Part shown: in pieces, positions 1 to 11,210 of the stretch
How positions within the stretch are numbered: position 1 is the first letter of the stretch
Layout of the letters: the number at the start of each line of letters is the position of its first letter
Assembly (NCBI GenBank): GCA_032629725.1
Contig: JAFEVB010000005.1
Coordinates: 372,001 to 436,000, forward strand
Length of the DNA stretch: 64,000 nt
Origin: Gremmenia infestans
Lineage: Eukaryota; Ascomycota; Leotiomycetes; Helotiales; Hamatocanthoscyphaceae
Direction: 5' to 3'
The notes under the pieces: generated by a model
Seen by the model: only the letters and a program-made list of their open reading frames with translations
Database searches by the model: none
What the model was told of the DNA's origin: nothing
Program-made: the position numbers and the translations under genes

Positions 1-129
1 AATAACCTCACCGTTTACTCACTCGGAGGGCGACATTTTTGGAGGGGTAAATTTTCTAAAATGACGCCGACCTCGGGGCGGTCAACTAGGGTAGGTTTAG
101 CGCCGAAAAGAAGGTAATGGAAGGCGCAA

Positions 130-160
130 TCAGGCGCGAGGCGAGGCGAGGCGAGGCACG
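130..160. repeat. GGCGA-type short tandem repeat upstream of the Derlin gene
   Basis: Four to five copies of gcgag/gaggc follow one another about 160 bases before the Derlin start codon. It may be promoter or 5' leader sequence. No function is shown. Confidence 0.6.
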
Positions 161-317
161 GTTGAGGACACTTTGATAAAATCCCACGACCTTTGCTTCC
201 TCCCTCATCTTCTTCCTCTTCCTTCCACAGCTCTCAGGAGCAGACATTCTACCCAAACACCACAATATCTCACAATCCCATCCCTTCCCTCAGACGTCTT
301 CCCACTCCACCGCAATC

Positions 318-1514
318 ATGTCGGCTGTCGATTACTTCAAGCAAGCTCCGCCAATCTCCAGGTAGTAGCTCCTTTTCTCCTGCCACACACATCTCCTTGC
401 TGATACTGATGCAGTTTAGGACCATTGCTGCGTCTGTCTTCACTCTCTCCATCCTAGCATACCTGGACGTCATACCATTCTATTATGTACTGTTCATCAA
501 AGAAACGTTTATACAATTCCCTCCACAAATATGGCGGCTCGTCACAGCGTTCCTCATAACTGGTCCGAAGTTTGGCATCATATTTGACACGTACTTCTGT
601 ATGTGCCACACGCATCCGCAGACTGGGACTACTGCTGACTCTGGTACAGTGTACACATACGGGAGTAAGCTCGAGAAAGCATCCCCCAAGTTCTCCCAGC
701 CAGGAGATTTCTTGACCTACATTCTATTCGTGTGCACGGTCATCGTGGTAAGCATAATTATTCTCTTGTCCTCCCTTCTTCCTTTGGCACCTCACATTAT
801 CTGCCCGCATAGTGCATTGCTCTCAACTATTGCGGTTCCTGAAGATGAGGAAGATTACCCCTGCAGCTTCGACTGGTCCGTCATTCGCAAAATATTAAAG
901 GGCCAGATCGCGGTGCAGGCATGGTGGGAAGTTCCTTTGAGAAAACTCGTGTCGATTCCCCAACTCGACTCGGGTGGTTGTGACTCCCTACATCGCAATA
1001 CTTATAAATTCCTCCTGGCGTTTCTGTCTCGCGTGTTCGACGAGCTCAGCTAACGAATAATCAGGGCTTGAATGTGGCCTTTACGGGCGCTTATCTGTTC
1101 ACATCAGCTCTCGTGCTTGCATTCGCTTACACCTCCTGCCAAGATGATCGCGGCATGAAAGCTACCTTTTATATCATGCAGATCCCGGCTCAGTATATGC
1201 CTTTTGCCATGCTTCTTATGATCCTCATCATGGACAGCCCCCAGCAAGCATTGATTGCAGCCACTGGCCTTGTTGCGGCTCATCTGCATGACTTTTTGAC
1301 ACGGCTGTGGCCCGAATTCGGTGGTGGTACAAATATGTTACCGACACCAGCGTTCATTAAGAGGTTGTTTCAGACTCGGAGGACTACCGTGTCTCATAAA
1401 GCGTATGGCACTTCTATCGCTCCGCCAGAGTCGTCAGGATCAGGCTCATCTAGTGGCGTGTTGCCCGAGTCGTGGAAGGCTCGTGGATCGGGGCATAGGC
1501 TTGGAGGAAGTTGA
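318..1514 (+). CDS. DER1: Derlin (Der1/Dfm1-like ERAD membrane protein)
   Basis: Derlins are rhomboid-like pseudoproteases of the ER membrane that help move misfolded proteins out for degradation. Four exons join in frame: 318-361, 420-598, 650-747 and 1065-1514, giving 256 aa. The start MSAVDYFKQAPPISRT matches the usual Derlin N-terminus. The WR motif lies in the segment PQIWRLVTAFLITGPKFG, followed by FDTYFLYTYGSKLE across the second junction, then several hydrophobic segments. The C-terminus ends RGSGHRLGGS, which fits the SHP box (GxGxRLG) used by Derlins to bind Cdc48/p97. The SHP box and length suggest the Dfm1 type rather than the short yeast Der1 type. The third intron is 317 nt, long for this window. 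Family is certain; the Der1 versus Dfm1 assignment is inferred. Confidence 0.93.
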
Positions 1515-2893
1515 AATGAGATAGGATTATTATCTTGTTTAAGTGAATGTATTGAATGATTACCATGACCACATCACTTGCTCTGTTCTTTACTTCGCCC
1601 ATTTCTTTCTTTCCATAACAGGGATTGAAGCAGCTTGTTGCGGTTGCAATCGAACATTGGTCGATACATTTCCCTCCTCAAATCCATAAGAGTTGGGCGC
1701 GTTGTTCTCTCTCAGTTCTCCTAAAAGCCATGCACAGCGTATTCTTTTGGAGGGCTGCTCAGATCGAAGTGCACCTAGGATGGATCTGTGCTGTGTAACC
1801 CTCCTGGGCAATCTCTGTCCAACCAAATTGGCTTGCAAAAGCCGTCTTGAATGCTCGCCAACACCAACATATCACCTCAACTTCCAACTCCACTGTCATT
1901 TCGAGAATTGAACGCCTTTCTCACCACATCATGAATAACCTCTTCGTTATATCGTACAACCTACACACACACGCCTAAAAACGACCTACAGCTGAAGAAA
2001 ATCCTTACGGTGCAGCTTTAAAGCGAGTTTGTTTCACGGAGCATCACACAAGGACCTGAAAATACAGGAAGCATGTCGGCGGAAAACGAAAGTCGCTGGC
2101 TTGTAAGTCGATAGTGTCGAAGCAGGTTAGTCCGACTCCCCGAATAAAGGGGTCTAAAAACGGCATCTTGAATCCAAACTATTCGAACCTCTTGCCAATT
2201 TTGCTTCTATCCACCAGCGTCTCGATAGAAGCCTAGAGAGATACCGCTTCTCCCTCTCCCACCGAATCACGGTTTGGATATTTCGCCGCTGCCGTTTGGA
2301 GAGCCCCGAAGGAGTCAACCGGCGATAATCGAGCCTTCATTAATCAGCCGGACAGCATTGCGGACGATGATCCTAATACTCAGCTTTCGCTTTGAGATTT
2401 ATGTCCACGATACTATAATCCTTGTAGAGTGTGTTGTTCTACTACAGCTATAGCGGTTTAAATAATTGCTCTTTGCGCTGCTCACAGCAACTGGATCAAC
2501 TGCCAGCTTAAGAGTAGATCAAGTAAATTTGCCACGAATCGTTCTGTGAGACTGGGTCTGAGGTGAATTGTAAAGATGCATAATATACCAAGTCACTTGC
2601 TTATCTGCTTAAGGTCTGATCAGATTGAACTCCTACGGGGTCTTGAAAATGAATATTCTCATCCATTCACAACATGTCTGAACTGTTGCTGCTGAAAGTT
2701 TATTTGAACATATATAGCAGTATTTAGCTTTTCAAGAAGTGGAATATATATACCAAAACCCATCATCATTCATCCCCAAAAGAGCTCTCTCTCCCATCTA
2801 TTACCTGCCTGCCAGCCATCCAAGCAAGCATAAGTCTATCATCAAAGTCTGTGTCTAAGAATCGAACGAACCTCCGCCTCCACCGCCATCTAT
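1515..2893. other. Intergenic, convergent 3' ends of Derlin and GH5 genes
   Basis: The two flanking genes point towards each other, so this stretch holds both 3' ends. Only short ORFs without family resemblance are present. I see no RNA gene, repeat or further coding signal. Confidence 0.6.
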
Positions 2894-4684
2894 CTACCAA
2901 GCATCGCCCGCAACGCCAAGCGATCCCCTAACTGCTCTTCTCGTGTTCCCAGTGCACTGCTGAGCGAACTTGCGATCTGTCAGCGGCTTCGGAATAATCC
3001 CACTCCCAATGCCGTTTTCAAACCCCCATCCACCAGGGCCCTTCAAAGACCACGCAAAATATCCACTACTGCTCGCCTCGAACACATCCAGCTGCGCCTC
3101 CACGTACTTTCGTACCTGCGCAATCATGGCATCATTCCATGTGCTGAAAGAATCCGCCTGGCACTGACACCCGGTGATGGTGCAGCTGGTGCCAGATGTA
3201 GTGCTATTGTCGGGGTTGACGCATATGTTTGTAGACGTGCTCCATTCGCCGACATAAGTCGGCACGACGGCGTTGGCCGTCGAGAGGGCGGTGCTCCAGC
3301 CGCAGGCTTTGTTGATGTGTTGGGATTGGTCGAGGGCGTTGTCGGCGGCCGTGTAGAGCTGGTACAGATGCGTATCCATGGCGAACGTTTTGGGGCCTTT
3401 TCCGATGAGCGCCTCCGCAGTGGGGATCCAGGAGTCGACGCCTGCGTACGCATCATGCATAATGATCTGTAGGTTCGGATTTGCGACTTTGGCTTTGACG
3501 GCTGCGTATGCATCTTTTGTCCATTGCCGCGTAACGCCGAGGTCGTTGGGACCGCCTGCCATGGGCTCGTTGGTCAGTTCGATGCCGACGACGACGCCAG
3601 CGTATTCTTCGGCACCGTATTTCGCGGCGATGGTTTCTAGAACCGAGGTGGAGCGGTTGAGGTTGGTGCCTTGCTGCCAGTTGACAAATCCTGCACGGCC
3701 AGAACTACTGTACCCATTTTGACTACCAGGGGAGCCATGGCAATCGACCCAAACGGACATGTTGTATTGTTTAGCCCATCCAATGGCTTTCTCTAGATAC
3801 GCGTCTTGGCCTTGGTGATAAGGGGTATTAGCGTTGTCGTAGGCCCAGAAGCCGATGGGAATCCGTAGAGCGTTGATTCCCGTGCCAACTAAGGAAGCGA
3901 TGTCATCTTGGGTGATGAAAGTGGCCCAGTGCTCTGCCAGGGCTTCTGATGCGTTACTTGTGGAAGAGAAGCTATATTCATCGATGGCGAGCGTGTCTTG
4001 GAAAAGGTCGGCGTTCATCCATTCTTCAAGGACCAGCCAGCCGCCAAGGTTGACTCCACGTAAAAAGGGGATCTTGGGGTCGGCTGTGGATGTTGACGAT
4101 GAACTTGCATCAGACTTGGTGGCTGAGGTTGCTGGACCACTAGTTGAGCTTGCTGTGCTAGAGGGCTGTTTCGAAGAATACGATGTTGTTAATGTCCTGA
4201 GAGTGCTTGCCCCAGAAGCCCCAGTCCGCGAAGAAGGTGTATTTATAGAGTGAGAAATGTATTGTGTAGTATTGAGTGAGCTAAATGGCACTGAAGTTGA
4301 TCCGGAGGGGACTATTGCAGAGCTTCGTGTGTGGTTATGGGTGTGAGTAACGTTCCAATATCCAGTTGGTCGAGCTACACCGCTGCCAGTACCAGTTGAG
4401 CCTCCAGTATAGAATATTCCTGAGGGTACTCGGATTCTGGTTGTTGAGTTTGAGTAGACAGCGGCCGAAGTGTTGGCGACTGGCGTGGAGAAAACCGGTG
4501 CGGTGCTTACTACACTTTCCCCTGAAGTGGATGTGACTGTGATAGAATCGGGCGCTCTAGATGGGCGTGTGAAATGGGGTCGTTGAGTCCAGTCCGGTCG
4601 ATCAGTCCAATCAGGTCGTTGAGCAAAAGTTGGGCCACCCAGGAGAACTATGGCCACCAAGACCGTTGATAATGAGGTCAACAT
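2894..4684 (-). CDS. Secreted GH5 exo-beta-1,3-glucanase with Ser/Thr-rich N-terminal stalk
   Basis: A single exon encodes 596 aa. Family knowledge points to hydrolysis of beta-1,3-glucan in the cell wall or outside the cell. Residues 1-21 form a signal peptide ending TFA. Residues 23-41 hold a repeat of the RPDWT type. About 45-200 are rich in Ser and Thr, a likely O-glycosylated stalk. The catalytic domain starts near 205 with IPFLRGVNLGGWLVLEEWM, the hallmark of the Exg1-like branch of GH5. The acid/base is E373 in ELTNEP and the nucleophile is E480 in TYVGEWS. The domain runs to the C-terminus with no membrane helix or clear GPI signal. Its ATG is followed directly by the signal peptide, which supports the start. 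The exact substrate is inferred from the family. Confidence 0.93.
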   Translation of the reverse strand: MLTSLSTVLVAIVLLGGPTFAQRPDWTDRPDWTQRPHFTRPSRAPDSITVTSTSGESVVSTAPVFSTPVANTSAAVYSNSTTRIRVPSGIFYTGGSTGTGSGVARPTGYWNVTHTHNHTRSSAIVPSGSTSVPFSSLNTTQYISHSINTPSSRTGASGASTLRTLTTSYSSKQPSSTASSTSGPATSATKSDASSSSTSTADPKIPFLRGVNLGGWLVLEEWMNADLFQDTLAIDEYSFSSTSNASEALAEHWATFITQDDIASLVGTGINALRIPIGFWAYDNANTPYHQGQDAYLEKAIGWAKQYNMSVWVDCHGSPGSQNGYSSSGRAGFVNWQQGTNLNRSTSVLETIAAKYGAEEYAGVVVGIELTNEPMAGGPNDLGVTRQWTKDAYAAVKAKVANPNLQIIMHDAYAGVDSWIPTAEALIGKGPKTFAMDTHLYQLYTAADNALDQSQHINKACGWSTALSTANAVVPTYVGEWSTSTNICVNPDNSTTSGTSCTITGCQCQADSFSTWNDAMIAQVRKYVEAQLDVFEASSSGYFAWSLKGPGGWGFENGIGSGIIPKPLTDRKFAQQCTGNTRRAVRGSLGVAGDAW

Positions 4685-5648
4685 TTTGAGATATCAATTG
4701 AGTTATGTTTAGAAGCTGAAAATATCCAGTCGTTGTTATAGGTTGGTGCAATCGTGTACGGAGGCTTCGCCTTTTCGATTGTAGAGAAAGTATGTTGTCT
4801 GGGTTTCTTCAAGTACTCGGAAAGCTGGTATGTCGAAGATCAGCATTCGTCTAGGGCTTTGAAATAGAGCCGAGGAATGTTTGTAGAATCAAGAGCTTCA
4901 AATGTTCCAGACAAGTTGAAGCGAAAGTTTGCAGCGTAAAGTGCAAGTAAAATCAGACTAGAGCTGATCAAAAGAGCGTGATATTCACAGAATTCGCCAG
5001 AAATGAGAGGTTATAAAGTATCTCAGAATCCTAAGAATAATGCGAACGTTTCAAATACGAAGGTCTGAGTTGAAGTTCTCGAAAGCGCAGCTGGAGTTAA
5101 AAGCAGCAAAAGGAGTGACAATTGGTGAGCTTGATAGCAGAATGAAGGAATGTGGATAGGAACGAGTCCCAAAAGAATGTAAATGCTACAGCAGAAGCAA
5201 GAGAATAGAACAAAGGCTGGAAGACAACAAAGGTGAAGGAGGTATCAAGGTTGAGAGTAAGACGAAGAGGTTTGCTATAACAGCCAACTCACACCACAGA
5301 TGACACGGCCAATTAGGAGATTTGTGGACTCTAAATTTACGTCTTCGCCGTATTCTCATTTCGATGAAACGTTCAAACAGAACAGGCCCTGTTAGGGGAT
5401 TCTAAACGGTGATTGGTGTGGCGAGTGTTCTTTCTCCGCAAACTCCCATGAGAGGTGGAAACAAAGAGTTATGGATGCCCCATGCTATGAGCTTCTTGTC
5501 CTCATTGTCGAATCAGAAGACGGGATGGTTGTGTTCCGATAGGCGGAGTCTAGATCAAATCCCGAATTTTCAGGAAGTGAAAAGGGGTTCTCGGTTGGAT
5601 CCTTCGCTTCGTTTCAAAGCCGTTTGTAAGGCGTAATTTCTGTGAAAC
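4685..5648. promoter_or_regulatory. Upstream region of the GH5 glucanase gene
   Basis: About 700-960 bases separate the glucanase start from the next open frame. The sequence just upstream of the start is AT-rich. No specific operator can be named with confidence, and no coding potential is seen here. Confidence 0.4.
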
Positions 5649-6041
5649 ATGGATTATTACGGTGAAAACTCAGAGAAAGACTACGAACAGGATGGGCTAC
5701 TTACTAGGATCAGGCGAGTCAAGTCGAATTCGAAGGCGGTTGACATTTTGAAACTTGGACTTGAGGTCTTTGATATAGATTTGGCAACGCAACCATACGC
5801 GTTAACAAGAAGGGACTTCCTAAAATGGTTAGCTACATTACCTTCCCAATACAGTGACAACCGCCCGAATAAATGCAGTTCATTAATTAATTCGGCATTT
5901 GAGCCCTCTCTGATAACGTCCGTTATAATTGACCTAGGTGAGATTTCGAGTTTGCTTCGAATCCACAGTTCCTTCCGCAACTGCCTTCCTTACATATCTC
6001 CTCCACGATCCATCGCGCGCGGTGCAGGTGGACGTGCATAG
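5649..6041 (+). CDS. Unrecognised 130-aa open frame, possibly a relic
   Basis: An ATG-started frame of 130 codons contains segments such as VDILKLGLEVFDIDLATQ that look more protein-like than the neighbouring short ORFs. I do not recognise a family. A donor-like ctag|gtgaga at about 5936 could start an intron, so the real product, if any, may differ from the straight translation. There is no signal peptide or membrane helix. It may be a decayed gene or a chance ORF. Confidence 0.2.
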   Translation: MDYYGENSEKDYEQDGLLTRIRRVKSNSKAVDILKLGLEVFDIDLATQPYALTRRDFLKWLATLPSQYSDNRPNKCSSLINSAFEPSLITSVIIDLGEISSLLRIHSSFRNCLPYISPPRSIARGAGGRA

Positions 6042-7024
6042 CCTTCGCCGCATTTTGTAAAATTAACTCTATGTGAGAGCGCCACAGTATAGAACCTTGT
6101 TCGAAGCGGCGAATGATTCGAGAGAGGTTGAATGCCGTACAAGGTTGCGAAGCTTTTGTACCTAGGGAAGCGGGAGGGGAAGGGGAAGAACGGCAGGCTT
6201 GCGCTTATCTCCTATATATCTACGTTAAGGTTACACTTAGGCGAGCGCTAACCCAAGTAGGAAATTCAAGGGGAAAGTGGGGGGGGGCAGGTACCATCCA
6301 CCTCCCTAAACAAAGGTTATTATCAGATTGCTCACCACCATAAGACCAAACGAAAGAGCGAACCATGTTGTTGTGATCAAGGCTTACGAATGAAGCTATC
6401 GTGGTGGATTTGCGAGGGCATCGGACCCTTCCGTAATTGCATTGCTTTCCAAAGTGACCTACATTCGGGATCGTTAAGCTTGTCTTAGGAGCCGTTACCT
6501 AGTATCTTGCGGCTGAGAATAAGCTTTGACGTGAAAAATGGCCGAACGGGACAATGAAAAGTCCTACGCGGCCCTCCACTAGTATCGAGCCAAAGATACG
6601 ATCTCCGACTGGCCTTGGACTGCAAGATGCCTCAATTGATGCTTGTTTCATGGATTGGATTGCCTCCAGGATTGATCCTATCATAGGCAGTGCAGCAAAA
6701 TTCTTGTTGTGAGAATAGGAATTCATTAGCCATTAGAATATAAAAGCTATGTACGCCCCAAAAATACCACCACAAACAAAACGTCTATCGTTCGTTCTCT
6801 CATCATGAAGGGTATAGTGCAAAATCATCCGTCACCCTTTCTTGCCGTCGTTGAAGCGTCTAATATACAATTTTCATACAAGGTCGTATTCTGGCAGTTT
6901 TGTCCCGAATATTCTGAAGCTGTCGTTATGTTGGAACAGAAGTAGGAAATGTTGTAAATGATAGTATGTAGATAAGGAAATTCTAGAGCGTAATTCGTGT
7001 CGTCGATGTAGATAAAGAGCAAGG
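6042..7024. other. Intergenic, no gene seen
   Basis: This stretch contains short ORFs only, plus a run of nine G near 6283. It includes the presumed 3' end of the serine-rich gene that lies to its right on the minus strand. Confidence 0.5.
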
Positions 7025-9641
7025 CTAGCTCTTAGTCCAGCCTTCTCTTACGCCGATCACAACTAGCACAACCTATAAAAGGTTAGCTGCTTTCCTACAT
7101 ATGTAGGTGGGGCTACTTACCACTGCCGCGATGATCAGTAGGCCCACGATGGACATCCATCTATTGAGGTTCCGCCACCATTTAGCGCTTTCGAATCTTG
7201 TTTCATCCGCCGGTCCAAATCGGCGCGCAAAATCGTTTGCATAATCATTAGAACTGTCAAGGTTACTCGTGCTATTTTCCACATCTCGTTCGCGCATTTC
7301 GGTCATAGGATTCAAAGGCAGCGGCAGAAACGCCGCTATAATCCAAGCTATAACGTCATATTAGCAAGAGTACAAAAGGGCCAAGATAGCATTACTTACC
7401 AAAAGGAAAAATAAATCCCAAAGTAAACATTACTATTTGAATATTCCGCCTACCAAACCAGCTGCCATCAGTGGACCAGCTTATAGACGGAGGATCCCAC
7501 ATGCTGTGTCCTGTAGCTCTTCTGTCATGCCGCAAGTGCGGTGACCAAACACTTGATAAACTCCAAGTCCTGAAGCGCCGTGTGTCAGGATCAATATTCT
7601 CCTGTAATGGCGCAGGAGTGATTTCCAAAGAGCCGCGCGCCGAAGGTCTTCCGGTGTTGGGGTGGACTCCCCTAGGCCGTCGTCTTGGGCTATATATACT
7701 CAAAGGAAAATGGTCTGTATTAGGTGATCCAGTCCTGAACGAACCAGAACGGCTGTCGGTGCCTTCAGTAGAACTTCCAGGGGCTCCAGGGGTGCCTAAA
7801 TAACGCCGCTCTCCGCTTCCATAGTAAAGCTTCGCCCATGTGGGTATTGAGCTTGAGACCAAGCTATTAGCCCTCGAGCTGCTGCTTGAGCGCATGGTGT
7901 TGGAACGCCCGTTTTCCGAAGAAGTGGAGCTGAAGAATCCAGAGAGCCGCGTTCTCGAGGGACGCGGCCGCAGGTCTTGCATATCTGTGATCCCATCCCC
8001 ATGTTCATCTTGATCGCCAACTACTGGTACAGAAGAGCTGCTCTGATGACGCCTGCCGCCTCGAGTAAATGCGGGATCTGGTGGCGATATGGGAGACTCG
8101 CTTCTTCCTTCTTCCCGCTGTAGGGATGAAGTGATGCTTAGCATCTGCCGGCTGTTGCGACTGGTGCGACTTGGAGTGCTTGGAAATCGTCCACTCATAC
8201 GCCCGCTGTCGTCCGACCATGATCGCGAACCTCGCTCGGTCCCCTCTGAAACGGAGAGCACAGTTGAAAGCTGTGAGCTCCATTGATGAGGTTGCTCGTT
8301 CATGTGGGACCGCAGTGGGTGAGTATTTTCCGCCCATGAACTCGATGCTGCTGCTCGGTTGGAAATAGGTAGCTGAATTAAGGATCCACTGCCAACCAAT
8401 GCTTGTGCTGCTTCTTGTTGACTGAGAACAGTCGAGATGGAAGTGAGTGATCCAGTCCGAAGGGATTCTCTAGACCGAGACTTGTAGTATCCAAAGCTCT
8501 CGTTTGATCTGTTGGCTCTAGGTCTCAACGGCGGAACTACCAATGATTCCTGGGAGTATTTCTTTCCGCCAACGAGGTTCACTGACGAACCGGCTAGTGA
8601 TGGGTCCCCGTGCAACTCGTAGTTCTCGTTCTCAGAATATCCAGTCTGCGGTCTATGGATGACTGATGATGCTGTATCGGCTTCGGACGGGTCGCCAAAT
8701 ACTTGGTAGTTGGAATTGTTGGAAGAGGGAGGCTGGATAGCAACTTCGGAAGCAGAATCAGATGCGTTGCCGTAAACTTTGTAGTTTGTGTTTTCGGAGG
8801 TTGTCGTGGTGGTCTGGGTGGAGCGAAAGGAGGGTTTCGCGGAGAGATCGTGCGACGCGGCAGCAGACGGTAGGTCGTATACTTCTGGCAAAGGTGGAAG
8901 AGGCGGCAGAGGGCTATCAGCAATTGTTGTGGACTTTTGCTTGATATCTGGGGTTTTCGGAACTTTTCGTAAGCCACCAACAAGTTGATAGTTCCAAGGA
9001 GAACTGCTTATATGATCCGCGGATATTGGTTGCTTGCCTTCGGAAGCTGGAGTAGCAGGCGTGAGTGGTACTAGGCATGAATCAATGGAATTAGACCGGG
9101 CCTCTGCATGAAGAGCCTCTGAGGCTAGCGAATCGTATGAGGTTTTCTGAGAAATGGAAATTGTCGGTGATTTGGGAGTGTCTTGCACCGATTGGGGGTC
9201 ATCTTGTAACAGTGAGAAGGTCTTGTTATCCTTGTGGATTTGAAGACGCTTTTTTGAACCCTTTTTTGGCAGACGTTTCGGCTTTGAGATTGTAGATCCT
9301 GTTGCAGAGTCGGCATTTTGAGGAAGCTGATGCGTTGTATGTGTCGACACAGACGAGCCACTCGAAATGGCCTCCCCTTGTGCTTTGGAGGTGGTTTGAA
9401 ACCCGGGTGCTAATGCAGGTGTGAGATCCTTATCCTTGCCCCTCCCATGGCCAGGTGCGAGCAAAATATGGGATGGGTGGGTCGGTAGCGGCGTCCGTCC
9501 GTAAACTTCATCTCGTTCCTCTTTTTCTTGGCCCAAGAGTCGCGGGGGTGTACTTGGGACGAGTCTAATTGCTGAGATTGTGTTGCTCTGGGAATTGCTA
9601 CGCTCGTGCAAAGGCTGCCGAGATGGTGAGCCTTCCGACAT
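7025..9641 (-). CDS. Serine-rich fungal protein with two C-terminal transmembrane segments
   Basis: Three exons join in frame (9641-7400, 7347-7121, 7072-7025), giving 838 aa. The first ~730 residues are low-complexity, rich in Ser, Pro, Arg and Asn, and probably disordered. About residues 283-360 hold three diverged repeats built around NYxVxGDxS. The C-terminus has a hydrophobic hairpin: FTLGFIFPFAWIIAAFLPL near 735-760, then MSIVGLLIIAAVVVLVVIGV near 812-832, followed by a short tail. Both introns have good GTAAGT donors. The open frame continues 153 codons further upstream but without any ATG, so MSEGSPSRQP is the first usable start. It resembles the conserved ascomycete family annotated only as serine-rich protein. 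The function is unknown; a membrane-anchored cytosolic protein is likely. Confidence 0.85.
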
Positions 9642-11210
9642 TTTCTCGGATCGGTACTCGGCAAAATCGTCCCATGCGTCTACCCGGAAAGATCGATCAT
9701 AAATGAAGGCATTGCATTTTCGGTCCGTACGTAAGGCAGGTTCGGTTTTTGCAAGATGAAGATGACTGATAAAGCCGGTGGTATATATGTCTCTGTGGTG
9801 TGATGGATGATGATTGATATGCGTGTTTCGAATTGAGTCGCGACAGGGCTGAGTATTAGATGGAAGAAGATAAAAGAGATAATATAGGTAGAAATTCGTC
9901 TGGTCGTGATAAATGGCGGTCTGCGCTGGTGGTGGTGTTGTGTGCTTGTAAAAGGACAATGGGAACGAGGGATTGAATATGAACAATGAGCGGAGAGAAG
10001 AAAAATAGATACAGCAAGTACAGTAGGAAGGAAAGAGAGCGACGGTGATGGTTTTGGAAAAAGGAAGAAGAAAAGGATTGATTGAAGCTTCTCGGGGCAA
10101 GTCGTCAATTTTGGTCTACCTTACCGCTGCGAGGCTGGTCAAAAGTGGCTGCAGCTGGCTTTCTAGCGCGATGTATCGCTCAGGGGCGGTCTGGATCAGT
10201 GGATGCCACTGGATAGTCGTCTCTCTTTGGAAAAAGGCTGGTAGAGTAGAGTAGTAGTACCGTACAATATCCATCTTCCTGATTTAGACGTAGTTCTATG
10301 CATAAAAGCATCATTCTCGTGTAGCCATTCGTGGTGAGTGAGTCGGGCAGGACTCAAATGCCTGGCACTGCATCCGGTCTTTACTACTAAGGTATATGTC
10401 TACTCCAAAGTACCTCTCAAGCCTCTGTAGGAGCCAGATATCCCGCTGTGTTTCGGTAACCACATTGGCAGCGTCTGATATTACCGAAACCTCCATCAGG
10501 TTGTATAAATAGTATGATGTACATCGTTGCTCTCAGTTACGATTGGAGATGCATGCTGCCCCTCCTCCCTCCAAGACCACGATAACAACTCCCAGCACCG
10601 GTTGCCCATAAGAAGACCGAATAATGCCGTTTCCCTCGAGGTTCCCCAGGCTTGCCAAGTGGCCAGACTGATCTGTGTTGTTCTTCATTTCCGCGTTTTG
10701 GTTGGTAGCGAGGACACGAACGTTGACTCCGTTCCATCCGTGGGCAAAACTGCAGCCGCAATCTAAATAAACGTAAGGGGGAGACGCGCACACGCGAACT
10801 TTTAGCGTGTTTGTCGTGTCCTAGTCGCGATTTGCTAGCCATGCCTTAGGTGAGTTTACAGACACACCATCAAAATCGCTTCTACCACGCCTTCGGCTTG
10901 CTTTGACAGGTTTTGCTTTTGCATTGGAATCTGTAGAGTACAGTATCTGCCTTTGCTTTGTTTGTTTTGTTTTATTGTACTGTAAACAGGCGATCGATTC
11001 CAACTAATATTGGGGCGCCAATTGGAGTGCATGCCCGTGCAGTGCATATGCAGTGAGAAATCCAGAGACTTTGACGTTCCTAGATCCACCCAATAAATTC
11101 TTCCGGGATGCCGACAACTCAAACCCTCCGTCCCATCTACAGAAGCCAATGCGTATGCCTGCCTGTATTGTATCTAAGGTACCTTAACTATCTAAACAAC
11201 CAAATACAGT
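9642..11210. promoter_or_regulatory. Divergent intergenic region between serine-rich gene and RCE1
   Basis: This is the shared upstream region of two head-to-head genes. The first ~460 bases next to the serine-rich gene are open in its frame but lack an ATG, so they are probably 5' leader. A TAAGGTACCTTA palindrome at about 11173-11184 lies just before the RCE1 start. No other gene is seen. Confidence 0.5.

Noticed and set aside
9642..10100. 153-codon N-terminal extension of the serine-rich protein
   Set aside because: The frame is open but begins at TTG and has no internal ATG; composition looks like leader sequence. The MSEGSPSRQP start is preferred.
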